A stretch of DNA of 63,362 nucleotides from Scenedesmus sp. ARA3 (lineage: Eukaryota; Chlorophyta; Chlorophyceae; Sphaeropleales; Scenedesmaceae). A model generated the notes under the pieces. It saw nothing but the letters and a program-made list of their open reading frames with translations. It had not been told where the DNA came from and made no database searches. This document shows, in pieces, positions 38,501 to 50,900 of this stretch. The stretch lies in the NCBI GenBank assembly GCA_004335835.1, contig RWJK01000909.1:1-63362 (forward strand). The letters are read 5' to 3'. A program made the translations under genes and the position numbers. Every line of letters starts with the position of its first letter. The first letter of the stretch is position 1.

Positions 38501-41500
38501 AGTGCGGCTGATGGCAGCGCGGCAGCTGCAGGTTGATGACGACAGCAGGGAGGAGGTGGACGAGGATGAACTGGAAGCCCTGCCTGAAACTGCTGCTACA
38601 GCGACAGAGGGTGATGGAGCCAATGGCGCAGATGTTGCAGCAGCAGATGGTGGTGAGAAGAAGAGCAAACAGAAGTCTGTGCGGCTGGACGCTGGCTTGC
38701 CAGATGATGACGATGCAGATGACATGCCTGGTGAGAGATAAGACAGTGTGTCTCTTTGCAAGCAGGTAGCTGGCAAGCTGCACAGCTCTACTTGTATCCC
38801 TGCTTACCTGTGAAACCTGCAGCGGAGTATGACCGTTAGTCGCGGTTGCTGCTATGATGGATGCATTATCGACCACTCGATAGCAAAGGCGTAAGATACT
38901 TACCGGCATTGTTGCTGCAGCTGCAACGTCTGGGAGCAAAACAGGCAAGGGCGAAAAGCTCAGCAGTGGGAAAGGCAGCTCCAGCAGCAGCAAGGAGAGG
39001 TCCAGCGACCCTGAGCAACGGGGCACCAGGCTTGACGCTGTGCACAAGGCTCTATTTGGATGGATGGACCCCAAGATCAAGAAGAATGGCAAGAAGCTGC
39101 TAGGCAGTAATGCAGTGACCTGGAGGTTTATGGTGCGATCCTCACCTGCAAACATTATTCAATGCAGCAACAGTTCATGGTCTGCTGTTGTTCTGGGAGG
39201 ATACTGCGCTCTTGCCGATCACCAGTGTGCTCCGCATGTGCAGCTGGCACCAGCTGGAGGACATAAACCAACTGCGATTGCACTGCTGCTCTTACATGCA
39301 GCTGCTGCTGGGGCTGTGGGCGGCTGTGCTGGCAGCCATGTATGGCATCTCATTCAGCCAGGTGCTGGGTGTGCGGGAGCAGCTGATGTCGCTAGACATG
39401 GCAGCGCATGTGCAGTACAGGCTGGGGCGCTGCAGGTGAGAGACAAGCCTGCCAGATGTCAGCAACATTGGTGTTGTAGAAATTTGACTGGCGTTGACAG
39501 GGTGGGACGTGATACCGGAACCCCAGCTACTGTTACTGTTGGTACACTTGAGCTGAGCAATGCTGTAATAAAAGGCATGGGTTGCTATGTGCCGGCGGGT
39601 CATACTGCAGCCTTCCTCTTTGATGCAGCTGTCATGCTGCACAGGCCAGCATCATTATCTTTGCATGTTTTGCTGCTATTGTTTGTGCTGTAGACACATG
39701 GCCAACTTTGTTGGGTACAGTGACTCACATGCCGTAAGCGCTGAGTACAAGGCGCGGCTGCAGGAGGAGCTGGCTGCGTTGGCACGCGACTACAAGGTGG
39801 GTGGTTTGGTCTGCCCGCCCGCCTGCCTGCCCGCATGCCCACCCGCACCTGCCTTGATGCTGGAGTTATGCACCTGTGTGCTAGCTCACACCGCATGCGT
39901 TGATCCCGCTGTGGCAGGGTGGCCAGTGGGAAGCAAGTTGCTTTGATTCATTATGCAAACAACAGACCCATGGTGAAGGCATTGTGAGTGATCAACACCC
40001 AGCGCAGAAGCTGCTGCAGCATACCCCTGTGTGTGGTCTGCAGAATCTCACATGTGGATGCGGTTGTGCAGGTGCTGCTGTACGGAGGTGACATGGTGCT
40101 GGCGGTGAGCCTTTGAACAGCTACCATCGTATGTTGAACAGCAAGCTTTGAAGCATTGCTGAAAAGTATGCTTGTGTTTACACTGCTAAAGGGCAGCACA
40201 CACAGCCTGTGCAGCAGAAGGTGCAGCACGTGTGAGCCACGATCGCCACCACAGGTGTTTAGGGTGCTTGCTGTAGCATAACATGGTGGCTTTTTGCTGC
40301 TGCAGGCAAATGTATCATTTGTCCCAGTGGCCCCATCAGCTGTACTTGGCAACCCAGCTATCTCAGGTGAGCGTGCAGGCGCTGTGATGGCGGCAGACAC
40401 CTTCTAGGAAGCTTTAAACGTGGCAGGGGCTGAAGCTGGAGCAGCCAGTACTTGCCACAGGCACAGCATTGCTGCAGCCGGGCAACTTACAGGAGAAGGT
40501 AGCGGTGCAATCTTGTAGGCGCCAATGCAGTGTATGAAGAGCTGCTACGCACCTCACCGTGTTGCTGCTGCTGATTGCTGCTGTTATTGTCCATGCTGCT
40601 GCCAGATATGTTCTTCACAACGAAAAGCTGTCTGCGCAATGATCAGTCCACCTGCTTCCCTGCTGGCAGCCAGTACTATGACATCACACACTCAGGGCTA
40701 GGCGCAATGGTGAGGCTCATAGGTCTAGGGTCTATCTAGCCTGGTGTCAATGCTGGCTTGTGCCTGAGCAGGGTGAAGCAGTCCTCGGCCATATCCAAGT
40801 ACATGTGTGCGCCCCGGCTGCCGTACGTATATGCAGCTGTCATCCTGCATGCTGATCTTGAGCTGTGTGGCTGCTGCAGATCGAGGAGTTCATCTCACAG
40901 ATGACTTCTTTCAGCAACCTCCCTGATGAACAGGCGAATGCAACCGCCAGCAGGTGCGTCGGAGCTTCAGCCTCAGCATCCTCTAGCATGACCTGTTGTG
41001 CCAGCATTGCATCTAGGCATCATCTTAAATGCATTACTGCGCTGGGTGCAGCTGTGCTTGAGGCTGTACCACACTGGGCGCAGCTGTGCTTGAGGCTGTG
41101 CTAGTAGTGTGACTGCGCAGCTGCTGTGTACAGCATGCTTGAACCTTGCTGCACCCACCCACAGGATGCTTTGCTGCCTCAATGAGGCAAGGCCTTGATG
41201 TAGTCTACCTGCTGCGTCGCTTGCTTCTGCTTGCAGTTTTGTGTGGATGCAGCAAGTGATTGCCAATGATGGCTATGACGCACTCAACAAAGCCATTGAG
41301 CTTTTTGCTACCTGGACCATCAACAGGTAGGTGCAGGTGTAGGGCAGCGTTACACAAGTGGTGCAGCCTGCTTGCGATTGTTGATTCAGGGAAACATTGC
41401 GAGCATGACACTGGGCCCCTTTCACTTCTTCTTACATAACGCTTGCCTGGTGTTCTGACGCGCCCATGCTGCAGGCTGGACATCGCAAGGCAACTGCATA

Positions 41501-41952
41501 TCGGCCTGCTGTGCATATGCCTGGCCTGCATAGCTGCCTTCCTGCTGGCGCTGTACCGGCCATACATACTGCACCTGCGCCGTGACACCAAGGCAGTTGC
41601 AGGGCTGCTGAGTCAGCTGCCTTCAGAGGTAGATGTGGAGAGGCACGTCAAGTCAATGGTACTGGGCATAACAAGCGCATCCAATGCAGGAGGGCAGTCA
41701 ACCACCATACCTGCCAGTGGCACGCAGTCCATGTGGGGTTCAGTCAAGTCAAAGTTTGGGGGCAATCCAGGGGCTGTGCAGGTGGCAGTTGCTGCATATG
41801 GTGGGGCTGGCATGTACGGATGTGGGCCGCCTGGCGGCTTCCCAGTGCCGTATGGATATGGGATGCAGCCACAGCAGCAGATGACGGCTTACAACCTACA
41901 GCAGCAGCAGCAGTACAGTGCGGGTGGCGGTAGGGGTGCTGGCGCATGGTGA
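26501..41952 (+). CDS. Giant multi-membrane-span PAS-domain protein, TmcB-like, paralog A
   Basis: Forty-six exons could be joined with correct phase throughout, giving 7,068 bases and about 2,355 aa; if exon 10 starts at 28865 instead of 28904, thirteen residues are added. Order: polar N-terminus (1-50); 7-9 membrane helices (~83-400); a conserved cytosolic segment with VWDEDGVPDP; HAT/TPR-like helices (~482-650, e.g. LVDLQ, VLERYPSNGKVLKVYGRFLE); PAS1 (~675-790, LVIINAQGIIMMINAAALGL, NVSVLMPAPLSTHHNSFL, RYTRSGEPRILNIPRPMV); further PAS-like segments at ~795-840, 909-967, 1017-1080 and 1214-1260; an acidic Ser/Gly linker (~1406-1570); and a C-terminal half with four membrane spans and an ectodomain holding a conserved Cys pair (KSCLRNDQSTC). 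It ends in a Gly/Tyr/Gln-rich tail. This matches the chlorophyte 'tiny macrocysts B' family, thought to be membrane sensors; ligand and output are unknown. The intron after 27062 has a GC donor. Confidence 0.88.
27063..27323 (+). other. GC-AG intron in TmcB-like gene A
   Basis: Exon 3 ends CTGCAG at 27062 and the intron begins GCAAGC, a typical GC-AG donor, ending TGCATGCAG at 27323. Paralog B has GTGCGC at the equivalent donor, after the same LEFLQ codons. No GT near this position keeps the frame. Confidence 0.6.
33011..33187 (+). other. PAS exon of paralog A nearly identical to the matching exon of paralog B
   Basis: This 59-codon exon encodes LSESAATLVLDHKARVVYAT and the rest of a PAS core. 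Read codon by codon against B (56778-56954, minus) it differs at 5 of 177 bases, four of them at synonymous sites. The next exon differs at about 38 of 147 bases. Confidence 0.9.
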
Positions 41953-42748
41953 TCGGCTGTTGTAGCACTGGCAAGATAAGCCGTTAACGGCAAAACAGAT
42001 AGTGGCAGCACGTCTTGGGCGAAGTTGGTTGGACTGTTCACTGCTGAGTCAGTCCGACAGCTGTCATGGCATGATGTGTGCAAGACTCATGCAGCATGAG
42101 CATGTATGTCAGGCACGTACAGCGAGCACTGTTGATTTGTGTTAGATAGCTGTAATGGGGTCTCGATCTCAGTCTTGACATCTCACCCAATCTTGACATC
42201 TCACCCCCTCCTCTCCCTCTAGTTTATTGGTGGGGTATTGATGCATACCTTTCATGGCATCAGGCATGCACCAGTGGCTGGGTGGGCGTTGACATACTGG
42301 TACAATGTTGCTGGGTCACCCCCAGCCTGGGTAGTGACCACTTCAGTCTGCAGCCCAGCTGGCAGTAGTCACGTTGTCATGTACCAGCCGAGGTGCAGCG
42401 CAGTCTGAAAGCAACGCAACGGCCTTTTTTGAAGATTGTGTAGACGCTCTTTAATCGCTGCTGTGACCGCAGCACACGCCGTTCCTCTGTTTAGTTCAAC
42501 TGAATTTCTGACGAAGGATACCTCCAGCTTGACGTAAAGGATGCTTGAGTTCACGTCCGTCGCAACGTTGTTCGATTGGAATTGGTGTGGAGCTTAGTCA
42601 GGGCTTGTTGACACGCGTGTCCAGTGGCTTGCCCTGCTGCTCTTGCTGATGGGAACGCCTCAAGACGCACCAGACAACAACATTGGCATAAGATCATAGA
42701 CGCGATGAATAGAGTTATGATTCCCGCTGGTTGGGCATCGTGCTGAGC
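41953..42748. other. 3' UTR of gene A and promoter of the GT61 gene
   Basis: No gene was seen. A duplicated CTTGACATCTCACCC word occurs at about 42174-42206. A TGTAA at 42151 marks the likely end of the gene A transcript. Confidence 0.5.
42151..42155 (+). terminator. TGTAA polyadenylation signal, TmcB-like gene A
   Basis: This is the first TGTAA after the TGA of gene A, 199 bases downstream, a normal chlorophyte spacing. Confidence 0.5.
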
Positions 42749-45700
42749 ATGGCACGCACGTCAGACCGTTGGCTGCTACCTGCTGCTGCTCTGTGGCTTC
42801 ACTGGTTGCTTCTGGTGCATGCTGGGCTCTGTCCGGATGCTTCGGTGCTGTCACGGATACCCAGTCAGTGCCAGAAGTTCTCAAAGGTCTGCTTAGACCA
42901 GAACGTCTACGTGCTGTATGAAAACCAGGCAAACCCCCGCCATGAGCTGTTCAGCAAGGTGCCTCAGCTGCAGCTGCACAACATCACAATCGACTACTAT
43001 GGCTTTGAGGACGTGTGGGGCACACACTTTGAGCACCCGCCACCGCTGGTGCGGCCAGCAACAGGCGGGGAAGAGACACGGGAGCTTGCGCATCCGCAGT
43101 TCCTGCGCTGCAGCATACCACTGGTCATATACGCCAGCCACCTGTACATGTATGGCAACTTCTTCGCACACACAGTGACAGCAATCCACATGATGCAGCA
43201 GGCGGGCGTGCTGGATAAGCGGTGAGTGGCGGCAGCAGCAACTGCACCAGGACACTGTTGTGGTGGCGCCCTATTGCAGTGCAGCATGAAGAGCAGCTGC
43301 ACCTCAGCTGAACCTTGCAACTGGTTTGAACTGCATCCAGGCCTAGAACTGACCTGGCAACATACCCGGCAGCAGCAACATTTTACTATTGTCAGCCCTG
43401 TTTGTGTATGTGGCTGCGCAGCAACGGCTGGGGGTCACGGCCGCCGCTGTTGTGTTGTGGTGGCAGATTGGTCAGCTGAAGCAGTGCTTTTGGGTACAGT
43501 TTTGTCAAGCACGATCCACAGGAAGTTTCCTGCAGCATGTGCATGACTGCGCGCGCTAGTTTGCACATTCCAACAGCTTCTTCCTGTTCTGTGATGCTGT
43601 CACTTTGGGGCTGACTCTTGACCTGGCATCCGCCTGGCACCCGCCTGTCCTGCAAGCAGGCTAACTCTGGTGCTGGACACATTCGGCATGAAGCTGGAGC
43701 CCTGGCACAGCTTCCTGCTGGCGCCCTTCACACCTTTTGACGTGACAACGCTCAGCCACATGAGCAGCAGGCAGCCGATTGAGACCCCGGAGAGCTACAG
43801 CCCAGACGGCCAGCACGCGCGCTGCTTCTGGTGTGTGTTGCCACCTGAGGGCGTCGAGCAGCTGGGCAGTTGTGCAAGGGGGCGCGGGGGCAATGCATGC
43901 AGCAGCAGGGGTTTGGCAGCCTGCAGCCTGCAGCTGCAGCTTCCTCAGAGGGCACAACAGCTGTCTGCAGAAGTGAAGCAGTCGGGGCACTCTTGCAGCA
44001 GCAGCAGCAGCAGCAGCCACAATAGCAAATGCAGTGTCAGCAGTTGCTGTGCTTGGCGCCTTGGCAGGCGCAATGTAGATCTGGCAGGCACCTTTCAAGC
44101 GCACCTGGCAGGAGAGCGTGTCTGACGCAGCAGCAACCAGCAGCCAATTGTCAAATGCAGCTATAGTATGTTCCAATGCTGATGCCTGCCATCCTGCCGT
44201 GGCTTGCAGGAACCTGCTAGCGTGCCAGTTTGGGAGCGGCAACCCAGCAGCGCCTGCGCCACTTGACAGCCCGCTGTGGAGCACTGGGCAGGCTGTGGTG
44301 CAGCACTACAGGGACAGCCTGCCACCCATTGACCCAGAGTATGCAGACAGCAGCAAGCTGCGGGTGAGCAGTGAGCAGGTTGCTGCTTCTGCTGCGGCTG
44401 CAGCGCCAGACATAGCAGTTGCTGTGCACATCAAATGTCGCTGTCATGTGCCCTGCTGCAGCCACAGCCTGCACCTTGTGGCTTGCTGACAGCCTTTGCT
44501 ATCTGCATACTCTGCTGGCTGCAGTGAAGCCTGGACACAAGACTTGCTGCTGTGCTGTGCTGTTTCATGTTGGTGTCCTGCAGGTGCTGATTGGTGTGCT
44601 GCCTAGGCGTAGCAAGCTGCGCGCTATTGTGAACCAGGACCAGGTACGCCGCAGCTGATGCAGCTGAAGCTGCAGCACCTGGCCAGCCTAGCCAGACTTC
44701 ATGAATCAAGCAGCCAGGCTAGCGCATGAGCACTGCGTAGGCCAGTGGTTTTAGCGACGCTGCAGCACTGCAGTTCACTAGGCATGCACAGCAGCAAGTC
44801 GCCAGCAGCCAGTAGCCAAAGCTGGCAAGTGCTTTTTTGACTGCAGGAATAGATTGCAGCTACCTAAGAAAATGATGCTGCAGCAATTTTGAACGCTTCT
44901 CTCATGTGATTTGTGCGCTGCCCCAGGTGTGGTCGTGGTGCCTCAAGTTCAAGCCGCCGCAAGGCGTGCAGGACTGGAACGGCACAGCCTGCCTGCTGCA
45001 CGAGTTTGGCAAGTGAGTGAATGATTGCTGTGTCCATGATGACATGTTGCTGCTGGGCACCTTTGACAGTTGACAGGTGCTCTTCCTGCAAGCAGAATGT
45101 GCATAATCTGCTGCTGCGTTGCAGCTGTACCAGCCACTGTCAGGAGCACTGCTGAATGCTTCATGTTGGAGCGCCATCTGCTGGTGTACATGACACGCAC
45201 ACACGTGCTGTGCTCTGGCTGTGTTGTGCTTTGTTGCAGGGATCTCAAGGCCGACTTGGTCTATAGCAGCCAGGCGGACGTGATGATCGGCGTGCATGGT
45301 GAGGGCCTGTTCAACGCCTTCTTCATGCCGCAGCACAGCAGCCTCATCGAGATCCGCCCACTAAACTTTTCAGGGCACCACTCCAACCAGTACATGAAGG
45401 TAAGCAATTGCGGCTACTGCAGGTCTTGGTGCTTTTGCTGATCAGGCGAGGCGAGGAGGAGCAGCTCAGAATGCACCATGTGTGCTCAGTGGTCTGAGCT
45501 ACCTGTGTTTGTGTGGTGGCGTTGTCCTGGGAACGTTGCCTGCAGCTGCATGCAAGGGTGCGCTGGCTAACGCAACAACCGCGCGCGTGCGCGGGATTAT
45601 CATCTGCAGACTACTGTGCATGTGCCTGACCTCACGTGTGTGCATTTCATGGCTGCTGCTCTGCTTGCGCAGGACATGGCGCATGGCGACGGGGACTCCA

Positions 45701-46379
45701 TCTTCTGGTGGGGTGTGAATGTGGTCAACCCAGCACACAGCGCGCCAGGCGTGCTGGAGCTGCAGCGGCGGGGCGCGCCACACACATGGTGAGCACTGTG
45801 GTGCAGGCACAATATGTGTGTAGCGCATCTTGCACGCGCGATGTTTGGGGCAGAACATGTTTTGAACGTGCGACGGCATGCACCTGTTTCAATGTAGGGT
45901 GCGCCGCATGAGGGTCAATCTGGCTGCCAGCAGCTGAGTCACCCGCCCTTGCAGTGATGCGCATTCTCCCTATGCTCGGCCTGCTTGTTACGCAACATCT
46001 GACGCGTTACGTGTGCTACTGCGCCTGCTGCTGTCACTTTGCCTGCGCCTCTCTGCCCCGCTTCACCCGCAGGTCGCGCGAGCGGCACACATTTGTGCGG
46101 CTGATGGCGCTGCAATACTTGCTGGAGCGCATAACGCTCACACGCACAGACAAGGCCCGCTATCATTCTTTCCGGGAAAAGCACGAGCATTACATCAGCG
46201 ATGCATTAGAAAAGCTGAATGACACGCAGCGGCACCGCCTGCTGCACGGCGTGCGTGGCAGCGTGCTACTGCAGGCAGGCGGGCGGCGGCGGCTAAGAGG
46301 GCAGGGAACAGCACGGCAGCTGCAGCGACAGCAAGCGCAGCTGCTGGATGCACAACAGCGGCAGCAGCAGCGGCAGTAG
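42749..46379 (+). CDS. GT61 (DUF563) family glycosyltransferase, type II membrane protein
   Basis: Eight exons (42749-43221, 43660-43830, 44210-44363, 44584-44643, 44927-45012, 45240-45399, 45673-45788, 46073-46379) keep phase and give 508 aa. The first ATG-started segment has a short polar head and a hydrophobic stretch at residues ~8-27 (LLPAAALWLHWLLLVHAG), typical of a Golgi signal anchor. The catalytic part shows HTVTAIHMMQQAGVL, LTLVLDTFGMKLEPW, IGVLPRRSKLRAIVNQDQ and QADVMIGVHGEGLFNAFFMP, followed by SSLIEIRPLNFSGHH. The HGxGLxNxxFMP block is the hallmark of family GT61, which includes xylosyl- and arabinosyltransferases and EOGT. The donor and acceptor sugars cannot be told from sequence. 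The C-terminus is basic and Gln/Arg-rich, ending in CAG-type repeats. The usual HGAGL reads HGEGL here (H334, E336). Confidence 0.8.
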
Positions 46380-47987
46380 CAGCAGCAGCCATTGGGTCTG
46401 CAATAATCTTAGTAGCAGTAGACAGGAGACGAGTTTGCATGGTGGGCACATGCGGCAGTATTGTTGTGGTTCGTTGCAGAGACTGTTGTGGTTCGTTACA
46501 GAGACTGTTGTGCAGTCTGTGTGTGAAGGAATCTCTGGCTGTTCAACGTTTGCATGCATCTCACATTGCTGCTTTGTTCTTGAATGCATGTTGTAAGCAC
46601 AACATGAACCCTGCAGCAACTGCGCAAAGCGTTCGTGAGCATTGCAAGGGCACTGCTTTTCACTGATTCACACGCATTGCTGGCATGGCGGGCATGGTGA
46701 TTGCGATGACGTGAGACGAGCTTTCCAGGTGCTCCTGCATGCAAATTGCCTACAGGCACTGCAGGGATGTGACTTATGGACAGTGCCTCAAGGCTTGCTC
46801 ACTGCAGTGTGTCACGTGTTTAAAAGAACTTGACTTCAAGGGACGTGTCTTATTGGTGAATGATGCCACTGAACGTGTCTACGTTACTATGGCAGCGTGA
46901 GTGGCCATGTTCCAAAGTAAAGGGAGATGGGGGAGATGATGAAGCTGTGTTCACCGTTCGCTGTACACATGTGCTCAGACACAACAAGCTGCACTTGATG
47001 ACAGCCTGCCACACAATGACGTCGCGTGGTGTCACAACACACTTTTGTCTAGCTGCCACCTGCTGTAGTCACACTAATATCCACCTTCCAAGCCCCTAGG
47101 ACTGCCATCAGTGCACTACTTGCCCATCAGGTGCGTGTGCAGCACCAGCTGCAATGACGTTAGCATTGAGCAGACACACCAAATGCACCACCACGATAAG
47201 ATTTCCCCCGGTCCCAGATGACAGTGCTGTCAGATAGTAGTCACGCACGGCATTCAGGCAGTAATGCAATGCATTGAATGTGTGCTGGGCGCCGCACCAG
47301 CACCACAGCAGACACAACTACCCAGGCCAGGCGCATCAGTCTGCACTGGTCATAGCCAAAAGACGGGCATCTTAAACAACACAGTTGGATACCAATGTGC
47401 CGCGACAGCAATGCATGCAGCCGATGTGCAATTTCACTGCTGGCGGCCCACAAAGACACCATGGTGTCAATAGCCTGCAGGCCTGCAGGCTGCTGTTGGC
47501 CTGCAGGTTGTGGCTGACTGGTGAGCCTGAGACCTCAGAGATCTCATAGTGCTGTTGCTGAATCAAGCATTTGCATAGACAAACCAAAGCATAGCAAACT
47601 ATGCAACCATCCAAGATTACTCACAGGTTGAATTTCACGCTAGTGCCTGCAGCTACTGAAGAATAGGCTGCAAGTTAAATCTGTTCAACACAAGGCACCG
47701 ATGACAAAAGACATGGCGATTTGATAAGGCGTAGAAGGTCTACAGCAATCAGCTGCCGACCAATAAGGTTGTAACATTCAAAAGAGAGTAGGATGCTGCT
47801 GGTAAGAAAGGAAGGAAGGAAAATCCTACAGGGAGATGAGTAACTGGCAAGTGCAACGCGTCGGGCAGGATACGGTTGGGTTATATTTATGGCTTGTCAA
47901 TCACCTCGCTCATGCACATCACACAGTGCTAGCAGCAGGCGGTCCACTCATCAATATGCACTCAAGCAGCACAAGGTGATTCTACCC
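46380..47987. other. Convergent intergenic region between GT61 and TmcB-like gene B
   Basis: It holds the 3' UTRs of the two converging genes. A short tandem duplication of GTGGTTCGTT(G/A)CAGAGACTGTT lies at about 46465-46513 and a GGAA microsatellite at about 47805-47822. No coding signal was recognised between 46600 and 47980. Confidence 0.5.
46592..46596 (+). terminator. TGTAA polyadenylation signal, GT61 gene
   Basis: The motif is 213 bases after the TAG of the glycosyltransferase and is the first such motif downstream. Confidence 0.5.
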
Positions 47988-50900
47988 CTACTGCATGCCG
48001 TAACCAGCCCCATACCCTGCGCCATACCCTGCAGCCGCACCGGCAGCTGGGGCTTTGCCACGCCCAAACCAGCCGCTGCCAGTGCCACGTGCAGCGCCAG
48101 GGGGGGCGCCTGCCATGCCCATAGCCCCACCAAACTGGCCATACTGAGCAGCCTGCGGTCCGCCTGGCACCATCATCATCATGCCACCAGGCATCCCACC
48201 TGGCACACCAGCACTGGCATACCCTGCAGCAGCGCCTGCGGCTCCAAAGCCCTGCGTAACCCCAAGGTTCGCGTTCATACCCATCGTTGAGTGGTTGCCA
48301 TCGTTTGTCTTCACCATGCCTAGCACTATGGTCTTGACGTGCCCCTCCACGTCCACCTCAGCAGGCAGCTGGCTCAGCAGCCCTGCCACCGCCTTGCTGT
48401 CACGGTGCAGGCGCTTGGTGTACGGCCGGTACAGCAGCACGAGGAACAGCACCATGCAGGCCAGGGAGATGACCAGCAAGATGATGTGCAGCTGCTTGAC
48501 AGCCCCTAGCCTGCACCATCAAGCAGCAACGGGCAGCAGGGTCGCAGTTTGGCAACAGAGGTAGAAGACCAAGTCTGCAACAACAGCAAGAGCACAAGTG
48601 CAGCCAACAGCCTGCATGCACAGGCTTCGCGAGAAACACCAGGGGAATGCAGAGTCGCCCTGAACAGCAATAGGAGGGCTGTGCCAAGCTTGGCCAGCAG
48701 CCAATTCTGGCACTGCCAGACGCATGCATGGCAACGTACAATAGCATCTGGTACGAAGGCGCCCACCTGCTGATGGTCCATGCCACAAAGAGATCAGCCG
48801 CTGTGTTGAGCCCATCGTACAGGTCATTCGCACCGACGTCCAGAGCATACTTGTAGCTGCAAGCAGAGAGACAGCGCCATGCACAGCTAAACATGATGTG
48901 CTTCAACGATGTCCTTTTGCCCAGGTATGCTGCACAACTACACAGGATCCTTGAAACTTTGTAATGTGCTGACAGCGTAGATTGCAGCACCGACATAGGC
49001 ACAATTGTGCTTCTCATCGCAAGCAGTGCTGGGAACACAAAGCAGTGCTCCTAGAAGGTGAATATGCGCACCTGGGGTGGCTGGCCACAGCCAGGTCGTC
49101 GGGCCTGCAACAGAAACAAACGGCATACATGCACAGCAGATAAGATCCAGCACTTTCAAGCGCGTAGTTCACCCGCCGATGCAGCTGACAAACAATCACA
49201 ATGTGCAGGACTAGAGCACATGCAGCCATTGCAAATGACAAGCAAAGTACGCAAGGCAGCTGTGGGCTTCTTGCACCTGCTTTCACCCCAATGCTGTCTG
49301 GATGAGAGTGAAACTGTGCACAGCACTCACAAGTTGCTGAAGATCTGCATCTCGTCAAAGTAACGTTGCAGCTGCAAGAGCACAAAGAGGGCAGAAGCAG
49401 GTGTTGCGGTGACGATCTGTCCAGCGGGTGGTTGCTCGTGCTTCAATGTCCGCATGCTTAAAAATGTGCACCTGCATGTCGAAGTGCATTTAGGCTGTTT
49501 GCATGCCGACACAACTGAAAGGGCTGTGCACAGCGTGCAGGTGAAGGTTGCTAACCATTATATCAAGCCCAGAGTGTGTGATGGTGAAGGTATCTTGTGC
49601 TGGGTCCTCAATGCATGTGCTCTTGTCCATGCGCAAGCAGCTGGTTTCCCTGAAGAAGAGGTCTGCAGCAACACAGAGATGGGTTGTGAACAAGTGTAGC
49701 TGCGGCCAGTCATAGAATGATGCAATGACATTGTCTGCATACAAGCTTTCCCAACCAAGGACCGAAATACAATCTACTCGCAACAAGTACTGGCGTATTC
49801 AGTGGTCCAGCAATCAGTGAAGTGCTGCCACTCACCGGCGATTTTGGAGTCACTGAAGGCTCCAGAAGGTGCTTCGGCATTAAATGTCACCGGTGCCTGG
49901 GCGGAGCCAAACCGTGTCAGCAGAAGCACTAGCACGTGCGCGGTGGTCATCCACAACCTTGCATTCATATCCAACAGCCTCGCCTGAACTGTCAACAGAG
50001 GCATGTGCTGGTGTCTCATATGCAATGCGCTGGGTGATCACAGCTGGCAGCCCTCGCTAGCAGCACACATCAAACGCTACCAGGGCAGGTCAGGACACAG
50101 CCAGCCTGCAAGCACGCGCTTACTTCTGGGTTGAGCTGCATCTTGCCTCCGTACATCAGAGTAGTGTACTCCCGCCGCATCAAATCCAGCTCGAACTGCA
50201 GCTGCCGCCTGTTCTCTCCGTTCTCAGCCTGCATGCCACAAATGGCAGCAGCAAGTGGCGCCGTCTCCTGCCTGCTAAGCCTGCTAAACAAGCTGTTACA
50301 TTATCATGATTGCATGCAGGACGCTGTGTAGACAACAGCTGCTTGTGCCTGACAGTGTATGACACTGCATGCAGCCACCCTGATGATGCTTTGCTGGCCA
50401 GAGATCATGTTCAATACTCACTTCACCCATGGAGTATGCCAGCTTAGCTGCGTACAGCCGGCAGCGTGAGAAGCGGAACAGCACATGCGATGCTGTGTTC
50501 AGTGAGGCCAGTGGGCCCTGCAGGCCCTGAAGGTCCCCATAAGACACACCAAAGATGACCACCACAGCAGCCACCCATAGCAGCAGCGGCACCTGCAAGC
50601 AACCGCATGAGCAGCATGCAGCAGCACCATTGCACACCCTTTGACACATGGTGACTTGGCACAGGTTGCAGATGATGCACTCTGCATGCTGCAGCGCGGA
50701 AATGTGCAGCAGCGTCCAGCACACACAGCCTCTGCAGATTACAGCAGCGGGCTTCTCAAATGCCAGCGTGCAGGACTCACCATGAACCTAAAAAGCGCCT
50801 TGTTGCTTGCCAGCAGCTTCTTGCCGTTGCGCTTGAACTTGGGGTCCAGCCAGCCAAACAGCGCCTTGTAGGTGGAGTGGCGCAGCGCGGCAAACTTGCT

